A DNA stretch of 64,000 bases from positions 868,001 to 932,000 of the forward strand of contig RBKR01000009.1 in NCBI GenBank assembly GCA_004835665.1. The letters run 5' to 3'. The notes beneath the pieces were generated by a model. The model did not search any database and had not been told where the DNA came from. It was given only the letters and a program-made list of their open reading frames with translations. The translations under genes and the position numbers were made by a program. This document shows, piece by piece, positions 11,571-24,183 of this stretch; position 1 is the stretch's first letter; each line of letters starts with the position of its first letter. This stretch comes from Phoma sp. XZ068 (Eukaryota; Ascomycota; Dothideomycetes; Pleosporales; Didymellaceae).

Positions 11571-14500
11571 AGAAAGACTGTAGAATGAGGGTAGTGCTGA
11601 TTGTGTAGCTGCACCACTTTAGTACAAGGTAACCATCACCAGCGCCTCGTCCTGCAAATAGACTGGAACTCACCTCGTTGCACCGCCAGGCTTCAAGCCT
11701 TGGCCGCCAATGGCTTGTGAGTGATACAGAAGGTGGCGAAGTTTGGCAACTTAACGACCCACAGATATGAGCCCTGGGGATGGGTGGCTCAGTAAAGCTT
11801 GATGGCGACAGATTCTAATCGAGACCCAGACTCAATGCAAGGCTGAAGGTGGCACTTGAGTTGGTCTGATAAGAGCTGAAGTAGAGAAGGGTGCTTGATG
11901 AGGCAGAGTGTGGTGATAAGCAGTTGGCTAGCTTGAATGGATGGGAAGCAATCCGGCGATGGGGAACCCTTTGTAAGTAGGATTAGGACCCGTCGGAGGG
12001 TACTTGAGCGAAAGCAGCAGGGGGAGGGGAACAGATCATTCAGACAGGAAAGGCTTGACGGCACTTTACTGTGGGCGATCCGGATAAATCGAGCTTTTGA
12101 GGATGGGTGAAGACTGGGGTTGGACCACGCATGGAATCAGGTCACTCTTAGGGAAACATGATGTCCTAAGAGGATCTAGAAGCAGATCGTTACACGACAA
12201 AAGGCGTGACTAACGTCGAGGGCTAGGAAGCTCCAAGACACAGGGATGCGGTAGCTCGGGACGTGAAGGAGAGACGGAGCGGGAGCGGGCGAATCGATGG
12301 TGTCTGGATCAGGTGCACTGGGAACCAGGGGGCCCTCTCGAAGAGGACCGTGAGCGGTGCGTGAACATGGAGGGCTGCTTGCAGGCGACCAGGGCCCCGT
12401 CAAATAAACCGCCGACGAGCAAGGCATGATCCGTGGCGTCCATCAAGGCAGATATGCGTGCCATCATTGGTCTGAAGCTTAACGGGAGCCCCAGGGACAC
12501 GCAGCAAGAGCGAGCAGGGATTAATACGACAGGGTTACAGGGCTCGGCAACGCTTCTTTGCGGGGTCCCTTCTGTTGATGGTGCTTTAGTCCGCGCCGTG
12601 GGCGAGCGAGGTGGTGGTGAGGGTGGAGGACAGATGTGTTGCTAGCCGCGCATGTGCAGCGTGCCCACTCCATGCAACTGTCGAGTAACCAGCGTGTTCA
12701 CAGCGGTCCACATCCGCGCTGATGTGCGGCTGGTGGCTTTGAAAGCGCCCTCTGGCAGCTGTCTCATAACGGCTGTGGCCCGCGAGATTGCGTCAGGAAC
12801 GCGCTGCATCAGCCTTGTTCTTCGAGCCGCCCATTGCGCCGCCTGTGACGCATGAAATTCACTGCGTGGATGCCCTCGCAGCCAGCAAGCAGCGGGTAGC
12901 TGGATCCGTGCTAAATTGGCACGAACTGGCTACACACCTGCGCGATCAGTCGTAGCGGATACTGTGTAGTTCCGAGTAGTCAGCCGTGGTCGAGCGCCTA
13001 GCACGCCGGTTGTTATGCGTAGCGCGTGCAGTGAACGATCTGGCTGGAGGATCTAACGGCGAAAAGCTTCGGGCCGCACTGGGATCGTGTTTTCTCGAAG
13101 CCCTGCGCCAGTGCTGTATGGTGCAACACCGGCCATCTGTCGGTGCCTCTGACAGCGGTCGCCGTCGACGTAACGCACTGTAGCAGGGTTCCCAGGGCGA
13201 ACCCGAGCACACAGGCGCAGCATCCAGACGCCAGTCTGTTTCGCTGGATGAGGCTGCCACAATGTCTCGAAATCGCGTTGCAGGGAAAGTTCAAGGATAG
13301 GCAGGTGGGCCTCCGTAGAGATCGCAGCCAGTGCCGGTCAGTGCAGCCACCCACCCATTTTCCAAGTTTCCGCGGGGTTCAGCAACACGCTCGCCGAACA
13401 GAGCCATCACCCGTGCCTGAACGAGCTGGCCCGCTCGGCGCACCACACTGGGGGTGTAGTGCAGCAATGAATACACCATAGTAGCAACGACGGCCGAGCG
13501 CTGGATACGGTGTGCTCGTCGTGGACCTATGGTCGTCGGCACGGGCGGCCTCACTGCCAGAGCGCTAGGCTGCATTGTACGCCCGCGAAGCACAGCTGGC
13601 GGTCAGCGTTTGGGTCGTTTGGCATGTTTCGCAACGCAAAAGAAAACCAGAAACTGCATTTTGCTGGCGTACGCAATCTCCAGCCCCAGAGCTGGTGCCG
13701 AGACCGGCGCTGCGGGCCATTTTCAAAACACTTGCCAAGTGGTGCTCCTGTCATCTTACTACCCCCTTTCGTCCGCCCACCCAGCATCCCAAGGCGAAAC
13801 CGCCGCGGAAATTTTGGCGGGCCATTGGTGGACGCTGGGAGAGTGCGCGGGTTTGATGAACGCATGGATGGCATGCTGATGTCGGCAAAAGATGCTCGCT
13901 CCGAAGAACGCTACCGTTCGGCTTTGTTCTGCCTTTGCATTGAAGACTATCGATAATGCCGTGTGCCATCACTTGGAAACAGGCTGGTGCCGCTGTTCTG
14001 TGGGGTCAACACTTTGCAGGCAGCGGTATGCCAGAACAATGACAATGCCTCCATCCAGAATGGAGAACGTTGTGACAGGTAAGACAAGGTCCCTTCATTT
14101 CGGGAAAGCGAAGCATCGCCCACGTACGTGGAGCAGCTCAACTCAAACTTCAGCCAATCCTGCAACACAGCCCATACCCGCCTGCTGTCATCCTAGCTGG
14201 CAGTGGCACTTGCTGTGTTCGCCTTACAGCGCAGTTCTATAGTGACGGGAATGACACAATGTCCAGCCAGGCACGTCGGTCCAGTCGTCTCGGTTGTGTC
14301 CTTCATACCTGCAGATCGTGGCGCTGTATATACTGTGGCGCCGCCTGCGGCTGCAGACAACCTGTTGGCGACCCCATTGGTACCTCAATGATCGCTCGGA
14401 AACATGTACGATGACTGGCCGTGCTCCACACTACCCTCGTCTACACCATCTCCTGAGAAACCGCGCGCCACGCCTCCTTCCACAATGCACATCGTCAAAT

Positions 14501-14583
14501 AAGGCCGAAGGTCGAGAAGAAGACTGCATGTTCAGAGCCCCTGATGACACGCCAAACTCGTACGAGCACAATGCCCCTGCTGG
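11571..14583. other. 3.0 kb intergenic region upstream of the homeodomain gene
   Basis: Separates the start of the homeodomain gene from the 3' end of THOC1. The right-hand part should hold the THOC1 terminator. The rest probably holds the promoter and leader of the homeodomain gene. Open frames of up to about 148 codons (e.g. near 13510-13956) overlap others in different frames and show no recognisable domain. Confidence 0.5.
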
Positions 14584-16788
14584 CTACTCCATCTCTGTAG
14601 CTGCAGTCACTTGACTGCGTTGCTCGGCCCGCTGCTCCTCGACGCTATGCTGCTCTCCTTGCGGAGCAGCATCCCTGTCTTCCGGTACAATGGGTGCGGT
14701 GATGTCGCCTGCAATTAGAACTTGGGAAGGGACCGGCTGGAGAGCCTCCAGGCCTTTCCCATGTTCGATCTTGTCGAACGAGCTCAGCTGTTCCTGAGAA
14801 GCCGCACGGAGGCCCCTCCAGATGTAGCTGGATTTCTTCTCCTCCAGCTCACGTTTCTCCGCATCAGTATTAGCCATTTCCAAGTCCAAGTCAACCATCT
14901 TGGCCTTCTTTGCGTACGTCTCTGCACTGGGCACATTGAACCTGCCGCGCGTAAGCACAGATAAGGAGAGATTGATACGAGGGAAACGTACCGGTCACGT
15001 CGTCTAAGCTGCGACAGTCCTTTTTCTGCTTCTGTGTTGTACAAGAAGTTCAGAGAGCTAGACACGCCTGTGGGCTCATTTGGCCTTTTCTTTGATACAG
15101 CACGTACTGCGTCAGACTTGGATTGTAGAAAGTCCGCAGTCTCGACCCGTGTTCGAGTGAAAGGCTGACAGTTCTCCATTTTCCATCTCACCCAATTCTT
15201 ATCACGGGACAGCACGGTGTCCACCATACGGTAATAGAATTTGCCATCCGGTCCTTCCTGCAGGTAATTTGCGATGGCGGTTTTGATGCCCAAAGCCCAC
15301 TCGGTCTGTGCTTCAGGGTCAGACAAGACAAGGAGACTGGTAACCTCGGACGGAGACGCCAGTGGCGACACGTGAAGATCAGGAGGGGAAGTGGCGGATA
15401 CTTACGTCTTGCTCACGCATTGTGAAGTTGTACTGCATGGCTTTCTGCGCATTTTGATAGAGTGGCTTGCTCTTTGCCTTCACGGTTAACGTCAAGAGGA
15501 AGTCGATCAGTATCAAGGCTTGGACCAGTATGTGACGCTGGAAAGCGAGGTCGCTTAGCTACGACTCGTCAGTCACAGCATGCAATGGGAGTGGCGCTAC
15601 ATGCATACCTCGAGTTTAAACAAATCGCGGCTTGTGAGATACTTTGGGTTGAATGTGTTCGCAAATGCGTCATAGCTATCGCCCGATGAAGGCTTTGGTC
15701 CCTTTTTCCGTTCGATGTCGCTTGATTGTATCACCTTTGGCACCTCCTTGAATTTCGCGAGTGTTGCCTCCAGGCTGCTTCGGAAATCCTTGAAGTTGTT
15801 CTCCTCGAATAAACGGGGCGGATTTGAGAACGAATGCTGTAACGACCAGAAGACTGGGTAGAGTGTATCGATGTCCAGTGTTGCGAGCGGGCCTTCCTTG
15901 CCTCTACGGAGATCTGATGGCTTCGCCGACAAGTCTTCTGGCTCAGCTGTTGTCTTGATCGTAGGCGTGCTTGCGTCGTTGTCAACTTGCATAGGGTCGT
16001 CATTCGCGCTTGTTTCTGTCAGGAATTCTTCAAACGTTGTAACGTTCTCGACATGGAAATTTCCACGGAGGTTGACTGAGCTTTTGTCACCAAGCGGGAA
16101 ACTTTGGAACATGAAGATGTAGACACGGCCACAGAAGACTGGATCCTCTGCTCGAGACAACCGACGTAGTAGCTCGTTACACAACCGCAAGATGACCAGT
16201 GACTTGTTTTGGGAACTTATCTGACGAGCAATCAGTGAGGAAACTTGAGACTGTAAACGGACTTACCGCAATAATGGCCTCTCTCCGCGATTCGAGAAAG
16301 CTGAATACTGTCCGACATTGTGCCAGGGACTGGCTGTCCAGTAGCTCCTCGATCAGGAGGAGTACCAGTTGTGCTGAGCATATATCTGACTTCATTAGCT
16401 CTGGCTGATGTTATTCCAGCTCATAGTGAATGCATACCTCTATCACCGCAGTACTGCAGAATGTCTAGCAGATTCCATACCGTTATGAACGCTGGCTCGT
16501 CAATCTTGGTCAGACCCTACCCGGATTAGTTGAAGTCCTTCGCAAACACGAGCAACTTACAATGCTGGCGTAGAAAACCCTCTTCGCAGCACTCTCAACT
16601 GCGGTCGACAGAACTTCTTTTTCGCCATTGATGTCGCTAAAGAGAGCTTCGTTCTCAGGAACTAGTTCTGATACTTGAAGCGGAGGCTCGATAGTCGTGT
16701 TTGGCTTGACAGTTCGCGCGCGCTGCAGCAACTGATCCAGTCTTCCTACAGTGCTGATCTGAGATGCATCTGCAACAGGCACGGCCAT
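14584..16788 (-). CDS. HPR1: THO complex subunit 1 (Hpr1/THOC1)
   Basis: Component of the THO/TREX complex, which couples transcription elongation to mRNP packaging and export in the nucleus. The model has seven exons: 16788-16561, 16516-16438, 16400-16267, 16220-15609, 15558-15406, 15344-14992 and 14941-14584. It encodes 638 residues, close to human THOC1 (657). The diagnostic block is LRLCNELLRRLSRAEDPVFC followed by FPLGDKSSVNLRG...NVTTFEEF (around residues 155-200). Later blocks YPVFWSLQHSF and SDLAFQRHILVQ also match the family. All joins keep frame. The second intron is only 37 nt. The frame is open upstream to 16926 without a required ATG, so the start at 16788 (MAVPVADAS) was preferred. 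It is divergent from Csm3 across 370 bp. Confidence 0.92.
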
Positions 16789-17158
16789 CTTATGGGCGGG
16801 ATGCTGAACGAAAGTGATCACAAGTCGAGATGTGGAAGTGTCTTTTGTCTGTATGTGGTGGGTCGCAAACTTCAACGAATACACCTTTAACGGACTTCTA
16901 TCAATCGCTTCCGTTGCAACTGTCACCTTCGCTATGCTTCGCGAATGGGCTATCTAGCGTTCGTTGATGTGGATTGGATGTTGGCCGAGACCCCAGTCCT
17001 CTGTCGCAAGAATAAAGTGTTCTTGGCACGCTAACTAGCCAGGCGTGGCGCGTGTCCCAGCACGCGACGCGTTCCGAGGTCAGAGCAACTTGGTTTACTT
17101 TGCACCTCTTATGTATATTGCATATCAGAACTGAGCTGCACTGCTCCCATTGTCCAGA
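16789..17158. promoter_or_regulatory. divergent intergenic promoter region, THOC1 (-) / Csm3 (+)
   Basis: 370 bp between the two start codons in head-to-head orientation, so it must contain both promoters. No specific factor site could be assigned. Confidence 0.6.
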
Positions 17159-17988
17159 ATGACTTCTTCACATGCACCACCGACCTCGGGTGACGAGCTA
17201 GACGACATATTGAGCGGAATAGCTGCAGAGGGAGGGTATGTGCAGTCGCAGACCGAGCCTACGACCAGCAAGGCTGCCACCAACAAGACAGACATGGGCC
17301 TCGGCATCGACGAGGAAATTGTAGTGACAAAGAAGCGCATACCCATACCGAAGCTCGACGATGTCAGGTTGCGCTCAGCGGCAGGTATCCCACGTCTGCG
17401 AACGATATCGAAAGAAAGGCTGCGCTTCAAAGGAAAGGGACATGAGGTACGATAGGCAGACCTGCGACCTATGACTGCGTGTTGACACCTCTACAGTATG
17501 GCGACATCGCCCGCATGCTGAACATGTATCAATTGTGGCTCGACGACCTTTACCCCCGCGCCAAATTCGCAGACGCCCTGGCAATCATCGAGAAGGTCGG
17601 CCACACGAAACGAATGCAGGTGGATCGGAAGGCTTGGATAGACGAAGGGAAGCCGAAGCACACCACGGAGCAAGACGAGGACGATCTAGACGCAAATATC
17701 CCTGATGAAGCATCTGCGCAGCACCATAACGAGGCCACGGACGTACTAGAGTCCGCTGCAAATCCCACAGGAACACAACCTGGCTCAGAGACACCCGATC
17801 AGCCCCATGTTTACTCGCATCCTGCGGAGGAGGAACCGGATGAAGACGAATTGGACGCACTGTTAGCCGAAAGTGTTCAACCCGATCTTTCAGTACGAAG
17901 AGCGCTACCTTCACAGCCAAATCCGGCTCAGGATGATCCTTTCGCAGACGAGATGGAGGCTATGGAGGGAATGGAAGATATGTGGTGA
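17159..17988 (+). CDS. CSM3: replication fork protection complex subunit Csm3/Swi3 (TIPIN homologue)
   Basis: Partner of Tof1/Swi1 at replication forks, needed for fork pausing and the S-phase checkpoint. Exons are 17159-17446 and 17497-17988 (50-nt intron), giving 259 residues. The conserved Swi3 domain spans about residues 60-140: IPKLDDVRLRSAAGIPRL, then RLRFKGKGHEYGDIARMLNMY and LWLDDLYPRAKFADALAIIE. The tail is acidic (DELDALLAES, DPFADEMEAMEGMEDMW), as in the fungal family. The first ATG at 17159 is the only sensible start; the frame opens a few codons earlier without an ATG. The intron falls inside the Swi3 domain in phase 0. Its complex partner Tof1 is encoded at the right end of this same window. 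Confidence 0.93.
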
Positions 17989-18346
17989 TCATGCTGGCAA
18001 CCAGATCCTATGCGTAGGAGGGCGATGAGCTTGAGTTTGATGATTGTGATCTTGCATAGCGTGGCGTTCGGAAAGCCGTGATATCCAATACTTTGTTTCG
18101 AAACCATTAAATTCAATGGAATAAATGAATATAGTATGCAGGTACAGCTCGTACATGAATTGTTGTTGGTAGAAGCTGTTCAATAGCTCGTGTATGCGGC
18201 GCGACTCCTTCGCGCTGGAACCCCACAGTGGGGCACTTTCTGCGCTTTGACGCGACGTCGACAAACATTGACAACGTCATCATCGAGTTTCTACACCACG
18301 GCACCACAGAGCCAGGGACTCGCATCTCTGCATTCATCACACGAAG

Positions 18347-21300
18347 ATGGAGGCTCTTTCTGGAGAGCTGGGAAAGCTGCGGCTGAGATACGATGCTGCA
18401 GACGATGACAAAGGCTGGATAGACTCAATTGCAGGCGAACAGCGACCACCCAAACGACAGAGGAAGACAAAGGAAGCAGTCAAGAAAGAACTGGAGCACG
18501 ATTTTCTGACCCCATCGCGCTCGTTCAACACACAGTGGTTGAACCAGTTGCAGCAACGATGGGAGACACCGACCAATTACCGCGGCTTGTTCCAGATCGC
18601 CCCAACGCAGACCCGCACTATCATCCGCTTCACTCGTGAGGGTCTTGAAGGTCGCGTTACAGGTTATAAGGAGGTTACTGTTCCTGCGAACTCAGCAACT
18701 GCTAAGAACTCTACATCACTCTTGAGAAAGCCTGCCAACAGAGCCGAATTTGTACGTGGTGCGGCAGGCTTCTTTCCATTTGCGCCCGGAGGTCTTGATG
18801 GCGTCGAGGCCATCGCTGCTATTGAAGATGAAGCAATTCTCCGGCAAGAGGGCGCCAATGTGAAGAAGACCGGGGGGCTTGATCGGGTGATCAACTTCAG
18901 TGCCGAAGGTGGCCTATTGGAAATCGCACCAGGTTTCACGCGTGGCTTGGACTTCAAGCAGAAGCCAGCTGCAGATGGAAAGGCTGCAAAAGAGGTGGAA
19001 GACACGCTTGGCGAAGCGACCGCGCCTGTCAACGGTGTCGAAGCGGATGATGAGGATGCTGTAGATGGTATCGAGACCAACGGAGTTGAGACACCAGATC
19101 CGGAAAGCCAAACCCCTGGAGAGGAAGAGATCGATGCATTGCTACCTGTCGAATTCCCGGCCCTTGCACCTCACACCCAGCTCTCTGCGGCTAACATGAA
19201 AGGCGGGCGAGAGTGGGCGCACATGGTTGACGTCAATCGGGACATCACAAACTTCAAAGAGCTGGTCCCTGAAATGGCACGCGAGTACCCCTTCGAGTTG
19301 GATACTTTCCAGAAAGAAGCTGTCTATCACCTGGAGAATGGCGACTCTGTCTTCGTCGCAGCCCACACATCCGCTGGCAAGACGGTTGTTGCAGAGTATG
19401 CTATCTCGCTTGCTGCAAAACACATGACCAAGGCCATCTATACCTCACCCATCAAAGCTTTGAGTAACCAGAAGTTCCGTGACTTCCGCCAAACCTTCGA
19501 CGATGTTGGTATCCTCACAGGAGATGTACAAATTCGGCCTGAGGCCAGCTGTCTCATCATGACTACAGAGATTCTCCGAAGTATGTTATACCGCGGAGCA
19601 GATCTCATCAGAGATGTTGAGTTTGTCATCTTCGATGAGGTCCACTACGTCAACGACCTCGAGCGAGGTGTAGTCTGGGAAGAGGTCATCATTATGCTCC
19701 CCGAGCATGTTACTCTCATTCTACTTTCAGCGACCGTTCCCAATACGTACGAATTCGCCTCATGGGTTGGTAGGACCAAGAAGAAGGACATTTACGTCAT
19801 CTCGACACCTAAGCGCCCCATTCCTCTGGAGCACTATCTTTGGGCGGGCAAGGGAATGCACAAGATTGTTTCGGCAGACAAGAAGTTTATCGATAACGGC
19901 TGGAAAGATGCAAACGATGCACTCTCCGGCAAGGACAAGATCAAGGCACCCCCCGTTGCGAAGGATGCACCGCCAGGACGAGGAGGCGGAGGCCGTGGTG
20001 GTCCACCTGCAAGGGGAGGGCAAAACCAGCGCGGACGAGGCCAGCAAACTGGCGGTCGTGGTGGCGGTGCCGGCCGGGGTGCAGGTCCACCTGCTGTTAG
20101 GGGCCGGGGTAATATTGCCAGAACAGGCCGCGGTGGAGGTCGAACAACCGCGGCTCAAGATCGCAACATATGGGTGCATCTCATCCAGCATCTGCGCCAG
20201 AAAGAGCTACTCCCAGCTTGCATTTTCGTGTTCTCGAAGAAGAGATGCGAGGAGAACGCAGATGCTCTTTCGAACATCGACTATTGCACCGCCGCAGAGA
20301 AGAGTGCTATCCATATGACGATTGAGAAGTCGCTGGCCAGGCTGAGCCCTGAAGACCGAGACTTGCCTCAGATCAAGAAGCTCAGAGAGCTACTCAGCCG
20401 AGGTATCGCTGTTCATCATGGTGGCATGTTACCTATCGTCAAGGAGGTCGTCGAAATTTTGTTCGCAAAGACACTTGTTAAGGTACTCTTTGCGACAGAG
20501 ACTTTTGCCATGGGTCTCAACCTACCAACTAGGACTGTAGTCTTCTCAGGTTTCCGCAAACACGATGGGCGCGAGTTCCGTGATCTACTCCCTGGCGAGT
20601 ACACACAGATGGCTGGTCGTGCAGGCCGGAGAGGCCTTGACACTGTTGGCACAGTAATTATTTGTGCGCCGGGAGCTGATGAAGCGCCACCAGCAGCCAG
20701 ACTCCGGCAGATGATGCTAGGTGAACCAACGAAGCTGCGCTCGCAGTTCAGGCTCACGTACAACATGATGTTGAACCTACTACGCGTGGAAGCTTTGAAG
20801 ATCGAAGAGATGATCAAGCGCAGTTTCAGTGAGAACGCAACCCAGGCACTGCTACCTGAACACGAAAAGAAAGTTAAGCTCTCAGAGGCTGATCTGGAAA
20901 AGATCAAGCGCGAGCCTTGCAAGATTTGCGATGTTGATCTGGAAGCATGCCATCAGGCTTGTGAAGACTACAAGCGCTTGACTAACGAGACGCATCTAAG
21001 TCTTCTCGGCAATCCTTTGGGACGACGCGTGCTTAGCAAGAATCGACTGATTGTCTACAAAAAGGACAACATGCGTACGGTAGGCATGCTTCTCCAGGAC
21101 GGGCCCAGCAAAGGGAATGAGCCTACTGTCAAGGTTCTGGAGATTGCACAGAACCTCGAGCGAAAGCCTGATGACTTGCTTCCTTACATTGCAGACTTTG
21201 CAAGGTTTTTCCGCAACTTGCCAGACAATCCGAAGGACATGATCCTGAAGACGTCATACATTCCTCTCAATGATGTTGAGTGCTTCACCAAGACCACCAT

Positions 21301-22395
21301 CGATATTCCAGAGACTGTTCAGAATCTTAGTAAGAAGAAGGACATGTTGAAGCTGGCACAAGCCCAATTCATCCCTCTATGCCAGTCCTGGAACTACGAA
21401 GACTGGGACGAGTACGATTACAGCCGCATCAAGAATCTCCAGTTCCGCGAAACACAAGATGCACGACGCAAACGGGGCCAGAACGCTGTCAACAAAGAAT
21501 GTCTGCAGTGCCCGAGCTTCTTGAAGCATGTAAGTATCTGTTAGTCTGTGGTGCCCAATATAAGCTGACAATATAGTTCGCCATGGAACACGATCAATGG
21601 GTCATCAAAGAGAACATCCTTGCCATCCGCCAACTCATGTCCGACCAGAATCTGCAGTTGCTCCCCGATTACGAGCAGAGAATACAAGTGCTTCGCGAGC
21701 TAGGCTTCATCGATGAAGGTTCACGGGTGGAGTTGAAGGGCAAAGTAGCATGCGAGGTATGTTGGTCTAAAATTCCTAAGTCCAAAATTGCTGACATAGC
21801 TCTACTAGATCCACTCTGCCGACGAACTGGTCCTCACCGAGCTGGTCCTTGAAAATGTCCTCGCCGAATACGAGCCTGAAGAAATTGTCGCTCTCCTATC
21901 TGCATTCGTTTTCCAAGAGAAGACCGACACGGAACCTACTCTGACCGCCTCGCTCGAACGCGGTGTTGCCAAGATTGTTGAAATTTCCGAGAGAGTCAAC
22001 AAAATCCAAACGGAATACCAGGTCATCCTGTCCGCGGATGATTCCAACGACTTCGTTTCTAAGCCACGCTTCGGCATGGTGGAGGTGGTATACGAGTGGG
22101 CTCGGGGCATGTCGTTCAACCGCATTACGGACCTCACAGACGTCATGGAGGGCACGATTGTCCGAGTCATCACTCGTCTTGATGAGACGTGCCGCGAAGT
22201 CAAAAACGCCGCTAGAATCATCGGCGATCCGACGTTGTTCCAAAAAATGGGCGCTTGCCAGGAACTCATCAAACGGTACGTTTTGCAGCCGCTGTTTGTG
22301 TGCAAACATGCACTCCCATGTTTGTTTGTTATCGTGATCTTTTTGCTGACTGGTGAAACAGCGATATTTGTAACTGTGCGAGTCTGTACCTGTAG
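18347..22395 (+). CDS. SKI2: Ski2-type DExH RNA helicase of the Ski complex
   Basis: Cytoplasmic helicase that feeds mRNA to the exosome for 3'-5' decay, together with Ski3 and Ski8. Exons are 18347-21529, 21577-21756, 21809-22275 and 22362-22395, giving 1287 residues. Visible motifs are Walker A AHTSAGKT (339-346), DEVH (430-433), SATVPN (from 461) and QMAGRAGRRG (754-763). The C-terminal DSHCT region runs to a 34-nt last exon ending CASLYL. Between the two RecA domains, residues about 543-602 form a Gly/Arg-rich linker (RGG, GRGRG). An acidic segment precedes the helicase core. The N-terminal region with WLNQLQQRWETP distinguishes it from Mtr4. The 358 bp upstream separates it from Csm3 on the same strand; nothing notable was seen there. 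Confidence 0.95.
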
Positions 22396-24183
22396 AACTG
22401 GGGCGTTTCAGGCGGGATGGTCGATCCCGGGGAGGTGGTGATCCGTAAGTGCGTTTCGGGACGCCATCTCTGGAGCCGGTCTTGGCTCTTGGTGCCTGAG
22501 GACGCCGAAGGCATATCCGTGATCCATGAAGCTATTATGCCTTATGCGGGCATGGATCTGCTCGGCGGTACCTCACGACATGTGCCGGGAGTTGCATACA
22601 CGGCATAAATTATGAACATGGATCTACTGCACTTGATAGCGTGGTCGACACGAGGACCGCCGTGACAGGTACCGCATGAATAACAGTCGAACCCACTTGC
22701 AGAATACGGTGCGGAGGGAATTCAACGTGTTTGTGTGACCGAGTGGCTGAATGGGGATGTTGTGATAGGCTGTGGTGGGGACTGGTGGTGATACAAACGT
22801 TTGTCCAGATGCCGACCGGTTTAACTGACACCTGCACGTGAAATGAGCCGTGGGCATAAAGCAGAATGAGCCTTGAGGCTGGGGCCGTACACAACATGAG
22901 ACGTTATTGCATATGTGGAGTGGGTAGATGCAGTAACGGAGCTTCGACGCCCATGTGGACGTTGTGACTGCAGAACGCGGAGTGAAGGTCTAAGCGACAT
23001 TCAGTCTGCAGAAACGCATAGGATTCGGCCATGCAAGACTTGTCATCCGCTCGACTGACAGCTTGCCACGTACTGGTCTTGTTTCAAGCTGGTGTTGTAC
23101 TTTGACGAGGGCTCAGTCTTGTGCGCCGCAGGCTTTGGAGGGCTTAGGGGCCAAGACCAAGTCGATTGACCAGAGAGCTACTTGTGCTGGAGGGTCGGTT
23201 CAAGGTCAAAAGACAAACTTCATGTGCTTCGAGGAAAGGTTGAGGTGGCTCCAAGTAAGTGTGAACTGGACGGCTGGACGAGGAGACTGCACGGAAGGAT
23301 TCGTGTGTAACCCAGGGAGATAGCACCGCGGTTGCAAGACCAGCCAACAGCCAACACCGCCCCCAGTGAGGAAGTGATGTAGCCTCTCAGTGTCTACTGA
23401 CATATGTGAGAATCTATGCGGCCTTGCGGAAGCTGCCCGTGATTATGCAAGACTGGAGTCTTGGTTTGGAGTACAAGAACGAGAAAGTCCTTCGTGCTCA
23501 CTGGCACCAAAGTATGGTTCACTTCCTGTCGAGCCTTTCACAATTATTCCTACAATAATCGTCACTTCTCTTTGATCCTCTATGAACGGGCTGTACGGAA
23601 GGAAGGTCTGCATCGTGACTTCGAGGCTGCAGGTACCGATTGCCGAAGTCAAGCGCGGAGAAGGAGCGGGAAGGACAAGGTGGCAGATCAGCGCCAAACA
23701 TTCGAGCTGCTCATGGCAGGCACAATGCTGGTCCTGTTCGGACCATAACTATGGCGAGATGGAGAGTTGGAGGCTCTGGTAATTATGTGTACCAGACGTC
23801 AAGGCCAGTGACAGGCGATGTTGGAGCGTGGGACCCGCACCAGCCACGTTTGTGAAGTGAGCTAGACGACGCTAGGCAAAGCCGCGTTTTTGACCCACTA
23901 GATTCTTTTCTATGAGGGGCAGAGACACATTCTCCTCGCCTGCCACAAGCCGGACGCATAGTCGCAAGGGCGCCAGAATTCAAGAAACACCCACCTGTGC
24001 TGTTTCTACCTGCCATCTCCACGTCCACAATCCTCCCCTGCAGTGCTGGAGCATCGCGTGCAGCTTAGGCCTCCGCCGTGTCCTCCAAACCCCCACCGCC
24101 CACACCGCACGCACCGACCCTGAACGCCCCAGTGGACAGCTGCAGCAGCACAAATACGCCGCCGCGAATTACTCAGCGCGACC
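22396..24183. other. 1.8 kb intergenic region between Ski2 and importin genes
   Basis: Contains the Ski2 3' end and the importin promoter. Open frames are below 120 codons and mutually overlapping, with no motif. A CAC/CCC-rich stretch lies immediately upstream of the importin start. Confidence 0.55.

Noticed and set aside
13510..13956. 148-codon frame in the gap downstream of THOC1
   Set aside because: Overlaps several similar-length frames on both strands, with no domain, low-complexity bias or splice support.
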